From assembly GCA_964394585.1 (NCBI GenBank), contig CAYMYI010000022.1, positions 1 to 45,715 on the forward strand: a DNA stretch of 45,715 nt, in the 5' to 3' direction. This stretch comes from CAYUJH01 sp964394585 (GTDB taxonomy: Bacteria; Bacteroidota; Bacteroidia; Cytophagales; Flammeovirgaceae). Position 1 is the first letter of the stretch, and every line of letters begins with the position of its first letter. The translations under genes were made by a program, and so were the position numbers. Below the pieces are notes generated by a model. The model had not been told where the DNA came from and ran no database searches. It saw only the letters and a program-made list of their open reading frames with translations. Shown piece after piece: positions 26,665-35,499 of this stretch.

Positions 26665-28977
26665 ATGAAAAAGATACTCATATGCATATGGTTCCTAAGT
26701 GGGGGGAGCACTCTTGCCTCTATGGCTCAAGATACCGAAGCAGATAGCTTGAAAAAGATGCTTGCGATGAATGGGCTGCCCGATTCGCTGCGGGTGGTCA
26801 TTCTTAACGAGTTGTGCTGGGCAAACCGAGACCGCGACTTTAACGAATCTATGACCTACGGGAAACAAGCACAAGAGCTCGCGGAAATCATCGGTGATAC
26901 TTACGGCCTCGCTAAAAGCTACAACTTTACCGGAGTAGTCTATCGAAATATGGGCGACTATGCCCATGCTATGCAAAGCTTTTTTAAAGCGTTAGAAATT
27001 TCTGAAAGGCACCAAATCATCGAGCAGCTTGGGTATGCTTTTAACAACATCGGGGATATTTATAAATACCAACGGCAATATCCTGAAGCCTTAGAATATA
27101 CAGCAAAAGCAGTTGAAGTATTTCGGCAACTAAACAACTTGCGCGGAATGGCATACGGTTACATCCGTATGGGAGAGGTGTACCAAGAAACGCAACAACT
27201 CGATAGCGCTCTTGCCATTTTTAAAATATCTCTTGAAATCCGCGAGGAGTTAGGAAGTATGAACCAAATCAGCTCGTCGCTCGATCGCATCGGCGAAGTG
27301 TACCAAGCACAGGGGAATTATGCTGATGCCCTAAATTATTACTTTCGGTCGCTGAAAATTTCCGAGAATCTAGATAACCAGAAACGTATTTCAGATACTA
27401 AATCGAGCATTGGAGAAACCTATATGCTCATGGGCGATCGGGAAAAATCGATTATGTACACACAAGAAGGCTTACAAATTGCCACCCAAATAGGCTCAAA
27501 AGAATACATCGAAAAAGCGTCCTTTACTCTTTCAGAGATTTTCGCTCGCAATAAAAATTACCAGAAAGCCTATGAGTACCAAGTGTTGCATGCTCGTATA
27601 AAAGATGACCTACTCGATGAAGAAATGGGAAGGCAAATAAAAGGGTTGCAAACACAGTATGAGCTGCAAAAAGCGCAGAGCGAGCTGGAACTGCTTAACA
27701 AAGACCGTTTGTTAAGCGAAAAAAGCCAACAGCTTAATCAACTAATCATTTATACGCTTCTTGGCTTTACTACCCTTGCTTTTGTGATTGTCGTAATGCT
27801 TTATTTCAATAGGAAAAAGAATTTACGAATCAACCGAAAGCTTCAAGAGCAGAATCAGCTTGTTTCAGAGAAAAACTTAGCTCTTTCCCAATCGCAGGAG
27901 AAGCTGTCGAAGCAGGCAGAAGAGCTAACAGCCATGAACGAAAACTTGCAATTGGCAATGGAAGAGCTGCGCAATACACAGCATCAGCTTGTGTTATCTG
28001 AAAAAATGGCTGTATTAGGGCAGTTAATTGCCGGAGTCGCTCATGAACTCAACACCCCATTAGGAGCCATTCAGTCTTCAGCGGCTTCTACTAATCGGTT
28101 TATTGAACGCTTTCTTGAAGACCTCCCCGCGTTCTTTCGCAATTTGTCCGAAGCAGAAGAGCAGGCATTTGGGAAAATCATTCAAAAAGCATTGGAAAAG
28201 GATATGCATACCTCTGTACGCGACGATCGGAAAACAAGTAGACTGCTGCGCAAGGTGTTGAAAGAAGAATTTGAGTTAGAACGCGCCTTCCCCATAGCGG
28301 CTTTGCTTACCAACCTTGGAATCTCAGAAATTACTGATGACTTTCACGTGATTTTGCAAAGCCCAGACTGCGAAGATATTCTTACAGTCGCCTACAAACT
28401 CACTTTACTTACACGCAATATTCAGAATATTAAACTTTCAACCGAAAAAGCCTCTCAGATTGTAGTAGCCTTAAAAAACTATGCACGGGTAGACCAATCG
28501 AAGGAACGCCAGCGCATCAACTTAAAAGATAATATTGAAAATGTACTCACCATCCACCATAGCAAGTTAAAATACGGAGTTACCGTTGTGAGAGAATTTC
28601 AGTATGAAGGTGAGATTATGGCATGGGGGCAAGAGTTAGGGCAGGTATGGACTAACCTCATCCAAAATGCAACCCATGCGATGGGAGGGAAAGGAGAACT
28701 GCGCATTATTACCCAGCTATTGAACGATACACGCGTGAAAGTTACTATTGTCGATAATGGTAGTGGAATCCCGCAAGAGGCGCAATCACGGGTTTTTGAT
28801 GTGTTTTTCACTACAAAAAAAGCCGGTGAAGGTACCGGCTTAGGACTTGATATCGTAAAGAAAATCGTGGAAAAACATCAAGGGAGTATCTACTTCGAAT
28901 CAGAAGAGAGGAAAGGCACTGCATTCCATGTTGAACTGCCTATCTTAGCGGAAGAGTCTCTTACAGTTTCCGACTGA
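26665..28977 (+). CDS. TPR-containing sensor histidine kinase
   Basis: A 770-residue kinase. A signal sequence (1-21, ending SMAQ) is followed by about six TPR-like repeats (e.g. GYAFNNIGDIYKYQRQYPEA, SLDRIGEVYQAQGNYADAL), so the sensor part is periplasmic. A membrane helix lies at about 360-381 and a coiled coil follows. The dimerisation domain has the phospho-acceptor His460 in GVAHELNTPLGA. The ATPase domain has the N box TNLIQNATHAMGG, VDNGSGIP, FDVFFTTK and GEGTGLGLDIVKK. About 110 residues are inserted between the His helix and the second helix (KASQIVVALKNYAR, about 595). No response regulator gene is adjacent. Confidence 0.93.
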   Translation: MKKILICIWFLSGGSTLASMAQDTEADSLKKMLAMNGLPDSLRVVILNELCWANRDRDFNESMTYGKQAQELAEIIGDTYGLAKSYNFTGVVYRNMGDYAHAMQSFFKALEISERHQIIEQLGYAFNNIGDIYKYQRQYPEALEYTAKAVEVFRQLNNLRGMAYGYIRMGEVYQETQQLDSALAIFKISLEIREELGSMNQISSSLDRIGEVYQAQGNYADALNYYFRSLKISENLDNQKRISDTKSSIGETYMLMGDREKSIMYTQEGLQIATQIGSKEYIEKASFTLSEIFARNKNYQKAYEYQVLHARIKDDLLDEEMGRQIKGLQTQYELQKAQSELELLNKDRLLSEKSQQLNQLIIYTLLGFTTLAFVIVVMLYFNRKKNLRINRKLQEQNQLVSEKNLALSQSQEKLSKQAEELTAMNENLQLAMEELRNTQHQLVLSEKMAVLGQLIAGVAHELNTPLGAIQSSAASTNRFIERFLEDLPAFFRNLSEAEEQAFGKIIQKALEKDMHTSVRDDRKTSRLLRKVLKEEFELERAFPIAALLTNLGISEITDDFHVILQSPDCEDILTVAYKLTLLTRNIQNIKLSTEKASQIVVALKNYARVDQSKERQRINLKDNIENVLTIHHSKLKYGVTVVREFQYEGEIMAWGQELGQVWTNLIQNATHAMGGKGELRIITQLLNDTRVKVTIVDNGSGIPQEAQSRVFDVFFTTKKAGEGTGLGLDIVKKIVEKHQGSIYFESEERKGTAFHVELPILAEESLTVSD

Positions 28978-28982
28978 TTTTT

Positions 28983-29420
28983 TTATCGAGCAAAAGGAGC
29001 TTGGAGTGCCAAAGTTTCAAGGTAATCGTCGACCGGACTGCCATTCCCTTTTAGCGAAAGGACTTGTAAGTCAGGCAATTGAAGAACCGGTTCAGGAAAT
29101 ACGGCAAATAGATTATTATCGAGGCAAATTTCTTCTAGTAGGGCAAGTCGAGCTATTTCTACAGGTAAATCGCTTATATGATTGCCCGCTAGGTTAAGCA
29201 CTACTAGGTGTTTCATCTCCAAAATTTCTTTAGGAAATTCTGTTAAGCCTTGATAACTTAAATCAAGATGATGCACTTGTTCGGGTTGCCGAGAGGCTTC
29301 TTCAAGGTTATAGTGTACCATTGGAAGTAACGAACTACTTTGCGCAAAACTTGGCAATACATAGCCCATCTCTACGATGCAAGTGGTGAACACGATTTTA
29401 GCAAAACGAGTTGAAAGCAT
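28983..29420 (-). CDS. Small exported leucine-rich-repeat protein
   Basis: A 145-residue protein with an N-terminal signal sequence (cleavage near PSFAQ) and three to four leucine-rich repeats: VHHLDLSYQGLTEFPKEI, LVVLNLAGNHISDLPVEI, LEEICLDNNLFAVFPEPV and LQVLSLKGNGSP. The pattern LxxLxLxxNxxxxLP is that of bacterial/plant-type LRRs and indicates protein binding. The function is unknown. It stands between two kinase genes on the opposite strand, with 5 nt to the end of the TPR kinase. Confidence 0.8.
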   Translation of the reverse strand: MLSTRFAKIVFTTCIVEMGYVLPSFAQSSSLLPMVHYNLEEASRQPEQVHHLDLSYQGLTEFPKEILEMKHLVVLNLAGNHISDLPVEIARLALLEEICLDNNLFAVFPEPVLQLPDLQVLSLKGNGSPVDDYLETLALQAPFAR

Positions 29421-29528
29421 GATGGTGGGAGTTAAGGATAAAAGGGTTATTTGAATTTGTTTACAAAATTAAAACTTATTCACAAATAACTCTAATTTAA
29501 GAAGTGTTTTCTATCAACTTTCTTACAA

Positions 29529-31583
29529 ATGAAAGCTTCCGATGTAAACGATAATCAAGAGCAAACGTCTGCAGATGTGCTCCCCTACTTGGTGCAGCCA
29601 TTGCAAGAAGGATGTCTTGTATTTGCGAAGGAAGCGCCTAATTTGGTGGTGGCAATTTCTGAGGCATTTCCACTTTGTATTGCCTCGGCATCACAGCAGC
29701 TTGGTAAGCCATTAACCGAAGTAATTGGTAAAGCAAGAGCCTCTACCATACTTACCCATGCACAACAGGTGGAAACTAGCCAGTGTACAGCGTTAGCAAA
29801 TTCCTGGCACCATTTTGAGGTCCACGTATGGAATGTTTCAGCAGGCTATGCGCTTGGGCTTTATAAAAAAGATGCGCTAAAAGCTGATACCCAAATTGTA
29901 GAACCTCTACACAAGTTTTCATTAACAGCAAAACAGCCTTTTCATGAGATGCTACAGCATGTGCAGCAATTGTTTGGAGCACAGCGTATTTTTCTTGGGA
30001 AGGTTCATCCTCATAAGCACCTCGAGGTACTCTCAGAATTAAAAGAGCCCTCTAGTTCGTTTTCGCTACAAGGGCTCTTTATCCCACATTTCGATTTCCC
30101 ATGGCATACATATTCATATTGTGCCAGCTATGGGTATTATTTAGTGTCAGATATTCATAAAATCCCACAAACCTTACATCGTTCCCCTGCATTACTATCA
30201 GAAGAATCGTTATATGAACTGCCATATTTACCTAGCATCTCGGCTTATCACCAACAGTTTATCGCTCAATTAGGGCTATGTTCTTTTGGTTGGTTACCTG
30301 TTCAAATCGAAGAAGAACTTTGGGGAGTTATTGGGTTAGGTTTTGAAACACCACAAGAAAAGCAAAGATGGGATCTAGTTGCACCACTTGTAGGGGCGGT
30401 ACTTAGTGCAAAGCTTACCCAAGAGGTACTTCGAAAACAAAAAAAGGAGAGTAGCGCCCTTCTTACAATAACACACACACTCACGGAAGCCGTAGCGCAG
30501 CAAACATGGTTTATCGATGCTTTAGTAACGCATGAACAAGCACTACTAGACCTAGCAGCGGCCAATGGGGCAATAGTGGCAATTAACGATACTTTCTACC
30601 ATTTTGGCGAAACACCTTCTGAAGAGAAACTTCGTATGCTTGTTTTTTGGTTAAATGAGCAGCATAATAAAGAAAATACTCCGTACTTTACGGAACAACT
30701 TGCTGAGAAATTGCCAGCATTCGAACCCCTGAAGAAGAAATTTGGAGGGATATATTCCACTGAATTGTCAGATACCCATTCCATACGAATCGTATGGTTT
30801 CGGCAGGCAAAAGAGCACGTACGTAAATGGGCAAATAACCCCAATGCAACGGATTACCAAAATGATCGTTTTATCTTAGATGTCTGGAAAACGGTAGTAG
30901 GAGGTGTTGCATCAGAATGGCAGCCTTACCAACGCGACTACTTGGTACAGTTTACCAATATTTTGAAGAAAACCATACAACGCTACTACACAGAGCGAGC
31001 CCACCAAGAAACGAAAGAAGCTTTATTAACACAGCACTCAGCAGATTTGCTTCAAGTAGTACAGCGCAATTATGCGTATCGCCAAGTGAATAATGCGCTA
31101 CAGTATGTGTTGGGATATGAAGAACGCGAGCTGCCTTCCAAGTGGAATCAGTTAGTGCACCCTGCCGACCGAGATAAAATCCACAATATTTTCCAAACTC
31201 TTGCCCAGCCTCCCCATGCTACCGTAAGAGAAGTATACCGAATGAAACACGCTTCGCGAGGCTATTTGTACGTAGAGAGTAATTTTAATTATTACCCTAA
31301 CAGAGCAGGAGTAGCCATTGAAGGCATTTTAGTACATACACAAGAAGTGAATGCCTTAGTAAATGCGCAAAGAAGACTGCAAAAGTTTGAGCAGATGCTC
31401 ATGCTAAGTACTAACGGAGTACTTATTTTAGAAGCTAAAGCACCTTACCAAATTACATATGCTAACCCTGCATATGGGCAAATTACAGGGCATGCTGTGC
31501 AGCAAGCCATTGGGGCAGGGTTTCCATTTCTAGAGTACGATGGTGTAAACAATCAGGCGATTTATATGCTACAAGAAGCCTAA
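29529..31583 (+). CDS. Bacteriophytochrome-like kinase, N-terminal part (frameshifted)
   Basis: The first 684 residues follow the phytochrome plan: a PAS-like domain (about 20-120), a GAF domain (about 138-300), a PHY domain (about 305-500) and two PAS domains. The PHY tongue is recognisable in RIVWFRQAKEHVRKWANNP and DRFILDVWKTVVGG. Chromophore residues are degenerate: no Cys occurs in the first 28 residues, PASDIP has become PHFDFP (Asp189 kept), His241 corresponds to the conserved His of the GAF domain, but the CHH of other phytochromes is L270-G271-F272. The frame stops inside the second PAS domain; the rest continues in another frame from about 31577. Confidence 0.78.
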   Translation: MKASDVNDNQEQTSADVLPYLVQPLQEGCLVFAKEAPNLVVAISEAFPLCIASASQQLGKPLTEVIGKARASTILTHAQQVETSQCTALANSWHHFEVHVWNVSAGYALGLYKKDALKADTQIVEPLHKFSLTAKQPFHEMLQHVQQLFGAQRIFLGKVHPHKHLEVLSELKEPSSSFSLQGLFIPHFDFPWHTYSYCASYGYYLVSDIHKIPQTLHRSPALLSEESLYELPYLPSISAYHQQFIAQLGLCSFGWLPVQIEEELWGVIGLGFETPQEKQRWDLVAPLVGAVLSAKLTQEVLRKQKKESSALLTITHTLTEAVAQQTWFIDALVTHEQALLDLAAANGAIVAINDTFYHFGETPSEEKLRMLVFWLNEQHNKENTPYFTEQLAEKLPAFEPLKKKFGGIYSTELSDTHSIRIVWFRQAKEHVRKWANNPNATDYQNDRFILDVWKTVVGGVASEWQPYQRDYLVQFTNILKKTIQRYYTERAHQETKEALLTQHSADLLQVVQRNYAYRQVNNALQYVLGYEERELPSKWNQLVHPADRDKIHNIFQTLAQPPHATVREVYRMKHASRGYLYVESNFNYYPNRAGVAIEGILVHTQEVNALVNAQRRLQKFEQMLMLSTNGVLILEAKAPYQITYANPAYGQITGHAVQQAIGAGFPFLEYDGVNNQAIYMLQEA

Positions 31584-31699
31584 AACAACAAAAGGCGTGT
31601 GAAGTACTGCTGCACCTTGAACGCGACGACCTTTCTAGCTATTGGAACCACGTACAACTTGCTCCTGTCTCCGATGGTTTAAAAGACAACTTTATTGTT

Positions 31700-32458
31700 G
31701 TGATGACCGACGTAACCTATCAACGCGAAACAGAAGAGAAACTAGAAGCCTATACCGGTAAGCTGAAACGCAGTAACGAAGAACTCGAAACTTTTGCCTA
31801 TGTAGCCTCCCACGATTTGCAAGAACCCTTGCGTACCATATCGGGGTTTACAGAGCTAATTGCTGAAATGCACCAAGGTAAATTAGGCAACGAAACCGAC
31901 GAATACATCGATTTTATTTTGCAAGCAACCTCGCGTATGCGAAAGCTAATTCAAGATTTACTACTTTTCTCAAGAGTAAGTACCGCAAAAGAGTACATTA
32001 CCGAAACAGACCTCAACGAAGTAGTGATTACAGCCTTAAAAAACTTGCAATCGGCAGTGGAAGAAAAGCAAGCTGTAATTACATACGATGTACTGCCCCA
32101 TGTGTTTGCCAACCAAACCATGATCCTACAAGTATTCCAAAACTTACTTTCAAATGCCATGAAGTATAGCAAAGAAGATGACCTCCCACGCATTCATATC
32201 CATGTGGAAGACTTCGACAATGCATGGAAGTTCTGTATAGAAGATAACGGAATTGGAATTGAAAAGGCATACTTTGATAGAATATTCATTATTTTTCAGA
32301 GGCTTCATACCAAAGAAGAATATTCGGGAACGGGGATTGGGTTGGCAATTTGCAAAAAAATTATTGAACGATATGGAGGCAAAATTTGGTTAGAATCTGC
32401 CCTGAACGTTGGTTCTCGTTTTTTCTTTACTATTCCAAAGACTTTAAACTTGCAGTAA
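31700..32458 (+). CDS. Bacteriophytochrome-like kinase, C-terminal histidine kinase part (frameshifted)
   Basis: This 252-residue piece is a histidine kinase core: YVASHDLQEPLRTISGFTEL with the acceptor His, N box FQNLLSNAMKYSK, EDNGIGIEKAY, IFQRLHTKEEYSGTGIGLAI and a final G box. The H-box style (SHDLQEPLR) is that of phytochrome kinases. The reading frame is open upstream to about 31577 and there encodes the missing end of a PAS domain (YWNHVQLAPVSDGLKDNFIV), with no start of its own. It is therefore the tail of the gene at 29529, separated by a one-base frameshift. If the shift is real, the separate piece could still be translated from GTG 31700 or ATG 31703. Confidence 0.85.
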   Translation: MMTDVTYQRETEEKLEAYTGKLKRSNEELETFAYVASHDLQEPLRTISGFTELIAEMHQGKLGNETDEYIDFILQATSRMRKLIQDLLLFSRVSTAKEYITETDLNEVVITALKNLQSAVEEKQAVITYDVLPHVFANQTMILQVFQNLLSNAMKYSKEDDLPRIHIHVEDFDNAWKFCIEDNGIGIEKAYFDRIFIIFQRLHTKEEYSGTGIGLAICKKIIERYGGKIWLESALNVGSRFFFTIPKTLNLQ

Positions 32459-32482
32459 CCAAAATTTACAATTATCCACAGC

Positions 32483-33247
32483 ATGAGAGTACTGACGATA
32501 TGTGTATTGGTTTGTATCCTTTGTAAACAGGGATATTGTCAGCGCGCAGACTCCACACAAAGCGTCATCACGTTGCATTTGCAGTTTATTGTGCCCTATT
32601 CTGAAGAAGAATGGCCGATTGAGGCGTTGGAGTCGTGGATAGTACCCCGCGTCCAACTAGCAGAGCAGATGTTTAACCACAGACCTGCTTTAAAGCTCAC
32701 GTATGAAATTTTACGACAGACCGAAAGGGGAGATCTCGATTTGCAAACGCTCGTATTTCGTTCCAATAACCATTTTCATCGTTATATGAAAAGGCATTTC
32801 CCTATAGTAGCGCAAGATTCTACCAAAGGATTTTTGCCCATCATCATTTCAGAAAAATTTCAAATTTTGCGCCCAAAGAAACGCCTATGTGGCAAGTCAT
32901 TTTTGCCGACTCGTGTAAAACCTTTTGCCCGTAGGCATGGTATTGCCCTTAAAAAGTATTGCGCAGTTAGCATTTTAGCCCATGAACTTGGGCATGTATT
33001 TGGGCTAAAGCATACTTATGAGCATATACTATTCCGCCCTCCTTGTAATAAAGGATACCGAAAAGGTAAGAAAGGAAAGCGCGATACTGCTAATTATGAG
33101 CAACGTACTATCAATTTGATGGACTTACCTATTGGAGGGTTTCAAACTTTTTTGAACGAGTGCCAGAAAAAAATCGCTGCCAAAGAACGACAGCGATATG
33201 TATATGGAAGCGGTAACCTTAATTATTATCTCTTTCGCCAAAAGTAG
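32483..33247 (+). CDS. Exported metzincin-type zinc metalloprotease
   Basis: A 254-residue protein with a signal peptide (cleavage near GYCQ) and the zinc motif HELGHVFGLKH (167-177), fitting HExxHxxGxxH of metzincins. A Met-turn candidate is NLMDLP near residue 212. The region before the motif carries SILA and the protein is basic. I cannot place it in a known subfamily; its compact catalytic part resembles archaemetzincin/pappalysin-like proteases only in these motifs. Four Cys are present in the mature part and could form disulphides. It starts 24 nt after the kinase fragment and converges on the PfkB gene. Confidence 0.75.
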   Translation: MRVLTICVLVCILCKQGYCQRADSTQSVITLHLQFIVPYSEEEWPIEALESWIVPRVQLAEQMFNHRPALKLTYEILRQTERGDLDLQTLVFRSNNHFHRYMKRHFPIVAQDSTKGFLPIIISEKFQILRPKKRLCGKSFLPTRVKPFARRHGIALKKYCAVSILAHELGHVFGLKHTYEHILFRPPCNKGYRKGKKGKRDTANYEQRTINLMDLPIGGFQTFLNECQKKIAAKERQRYVYGSGNLNYYLFRQK

Positions 33248-33256
33248 TATTTAATT

Positions 33257-34225
33257 CTATACTTGCTGGCGTAATGCTTCCATTTCATTGGCGGAAACAA
33301 ATGCATCGAGTTCTAAAGAGGTAATCCTCTGCTCGGCAAGTTTGGTAGCATACCATGCGCTGTCTACATAATCCTTATCTGTTAAAATGCCATAGACAAT
33401 TCCTCCTACAAATGCTTCTGCACAACCGGTGGTATCTACTATGCGTTTATCGCATTGGGTAGCGAACTGTGCCGATTGCATTTCATCAGCATTGCCATAG
33501 TAAACAATTCCTTTGAGAGCATTGAGTGAGGTGATATACAGTGCTTTTAGGCCCATATTGAGGAAATGATGTGCCATTGGGTGCGCTTCGTTCGGTGTAA
33601 ACTCTCGTTTAGCATCAAGTTCAGCAACAGCAAATTCTTTTTGAAACCAGCATCCTTGAGCTTCTTTAATATTCATTACTAAAATATCGATATAGGGAAG
33701 GCATAAGTCGCGCTCAATCCAAAAACGAAGCTGGCGGGCTCCTTTTACGTTTACCGTGGTAGTAGGGCCATGAGCACTTAGTATTATGGTTGCCTTAGAA
33801 TTCTGACGTACATACCGAAGAGTATCGAGGGGTAATTCGTAATCGGTACAGGTAGTGAACATGATTACGTCGCTATCGAGCAGATCTGCAAATTCTTCCT
33901 TTTCAAAGGGGTTCATGTACCCGATTTGCCGTTCAATACGATCCACATCGTTTAAGTAAAGCAAATCAAAAACAGCTCCCTGGTCTTTGGCAGACGAAAC
34001 ATAATCGAGCGATACGTTGGGCATATCAAAAAAAAGTTCTTTTACAGAGGCTTCATCATTTTTGCGGACATGAGTAACCGGAATGATTTCGGCATCAGTG
34101 CCTAGCAGGCGCCCTAAAGCTACAGTTGGACTTGTAATACATCCGTAACGAACGATGAGCTCATTATCAGCTGTGGTGATATGATCGCGTGGGGTAGGGC
34201 CAACAATGGTAACTTTCTTTTTCAT
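33257..34225 (-). CDS. PfkB-family carbohydrate kinase-like protein
   Basis: A 322-residue ribokinase-fold protein. The opening VTIVGPTPRDHIT and the C-terminal region VDTTGCAEAFVGGIVYGI align with PfkB signatures. In active members the last motif is DTxGAGD with Asp as catalytic base. Here it is DTTGCAE, with Glu270 in place of Asp and both anion-hole positions changed. Activity is therefore uncertain; a sugar or nucleoside substrate cannot be assigned. It is flanked by convergent genes on its 3' side and by the OMP gene upstream, 177 nt away. Confidence 0.78.
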   Translation of the reverse strand: MKKKVTIVGPTPRDHITTADNELIVRYGCITSPTVALGRLLGTDAEIIPVTHVRKNDEASVKELFFDMPNVSLDYVSSAKDQGAVFDLLYLNDVDRIERQIGYMNPFEKEEFADLLDSDVIMFTTCTDYELPLDTLRYVRQNSKATIILSAHGPTTTVNVKGARQLRFWIERDLCLPYIDILVMNIKEAQGCWFQKEFAVAELDAKREFTPNEAHPMAHHFLNMGLKALYITSLNALKGIVYYGNADEMQSAQFATQCDKRIVDTTGCAEAFVGGIVYGILTDKDYVDSAWYATKLAEQRITSLELDAFVSANEMEALRQQV

Positions 34226-34402
34226 TTTCTTAAATTGAGTTTTGTAATTAGAGCAATGCGTTGTACCAAATTAAGGAAAGGGCGCAGGTGTCCTCTCTCT
34301 ATATCGTATTACAAGCTACAAAAGAACAAAGGTTTGCAAAATGCTTATACACGATTTTTTTGCCAATAAGTGGTATTAGTTTGGTTGGAGAGATGCGCGC
34401 CG

Positions 34403-35491
34403 CTAACGGCTTCTGCGCTTTAATTTTTTTGGCTTGTAGAGGCAATACAAAACGCGTAGGTTAAATTGTAAATTATCGATTTTGAAATCGTCGTCTACAT
34501 ATCCGTATCGGTAAATTAAGTCGGAGTTCGTATAGCGGTTTTCGGTTTCTACTAAATAAGAAGCAGCACGTGTAAAGCGAGTACTCAAACTTATGAAAGC
34601 TCGCGGGATTTTGTATTTGAAGCCCAATCCTGCAAAATACCAAGCCATTGTTGGTTTACGTAGTTTGGCTTCTGATAACGACACGGTTTGATCTTGAGGT
34701 TCTCTTTCTATGATTTCGCCAATATTTGGTAAGAATGTGCGAGCCACTTCGCCTTCTGCCGTTTGCAAAACTCCCCATGCTAGTCCCCCTTCCACAAAAG
34801 GTCTGAATTTTTTAGTGCCGAAAAGCAATTTGAGCGAGGCAGGAAATAGCCACCAAGTTTGGTTTTCGGTAAGGGTTACTTGGGTGTAATCAAACATATT
34901 ATTGGCATAGGTGAAGCTTTGTTGCTGTAATAAAGCTTCCGGGGTAAATTCAAGGAAGGGCAATAAAGGAATATCGGCAGATATACCAACTTGGTAGCCT
35001 AACTGCGTTCCGTAGTTTCCGGGAGCGAGTTGCGTGTTTTGGACTCCAAAAATGTTTTCTACTTGAACATACGAGATATTAGGTCCAAACTTTACGCCTA
35101 TAGAAGCAATCGGTGTGGTACGAAACTTACGGTATAATGCTATAAACTCGGCAGGGTCTGTACTGTTAATCTTGTATTCTGGAGCTTCTTTCAGCAAATT
35201 CATTAATGCTTCCTCAGCGCGCTCGGCTTGGTCAGTATATAAGTAAACGAGCGTAAGCAATCGGTAGGCTCTTTCTCGTTCATTTTGGGTAAAACCATTG
35301 GCAAAGCACCCTGCTAAAAGACTTGGGATTTCTTCGAGTTTACCACTTTCATAGGTACGTTGAGCACGTTCAAGTGCTTGGCTGCATTGCCCTAATGCAT
35401 CGATAGCGCCTAGCAAAAGCAACCCTGAGAGGGCTAACTTCATAAAAGGCATAAAAGGGAATGAAAAAAGAGCCGTATGAATCGTTTTCAT
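34403..35491 (-). CDS. TPR-like / outer-membrane beta-barrel protein
   Basis: A 362-residue exported protein (signal region ending near DALGQ; Met17 is an alternative start). Residues about 36-115 are helical and TPR-like (ALERAQRTYESGKLEEIPSL, AYRLLTLVYLYTDQAERAEE). From about 130 on there are alternating hydrophobic strands typical of PorT-like barrels (ASIGVKFGPNISYVQV, FRPFVEGGLAWGVL, AWYFAGLGFKYKIP), ending in a basic KKLKRRSR tail. So a periplasmic helical module is joined to an outer-membrane barrel. It begins 8 nt after the nSTAND1-WD40 gene, so the two are surely cotranscribed. The function is unknown. Confidence 0.8.
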   Translation of the reverse strand: MKTIHTALFSFPFMPFMKLALSGLLLLGAIDALGQCSQALERAQRTYESGKLEEIPSLLAGCFANGFTQNERERAYRLLTLVYLYTDQAERAEEALMNLLKEAPEYKINSTDPAEFIALYRKFRTTPIASIGVKFGPNISYVQVENIFGVQNTQLAPGNYGTQLGYQVGISADIPLLPFLEFTPEALLQQQSFTYANNMFDYTQVTLTENQTWWLFPASLKLLFGTKKFRPFVEGGLAWGVLQTAEGEVARTFLPNIGEIIEREPQDQTVSLSEAKLRKPTMAWYFAGLGFKYKIPRAFISLSTRFTRAASYLVETENRYTNSDLIYRYGYVDDDFKIDNLQFNLRVLYCLYKPKKLKRRSR

Positions 35492-35499
35492 AATTGGTT

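Noticed and set aside
31572..31583. Programmed -1 frameshifting in the phytochrome-like gene
   Set aside because: No slippery X XXY YYZ heptamer at the junction and no obvious downstream pseudoknot.
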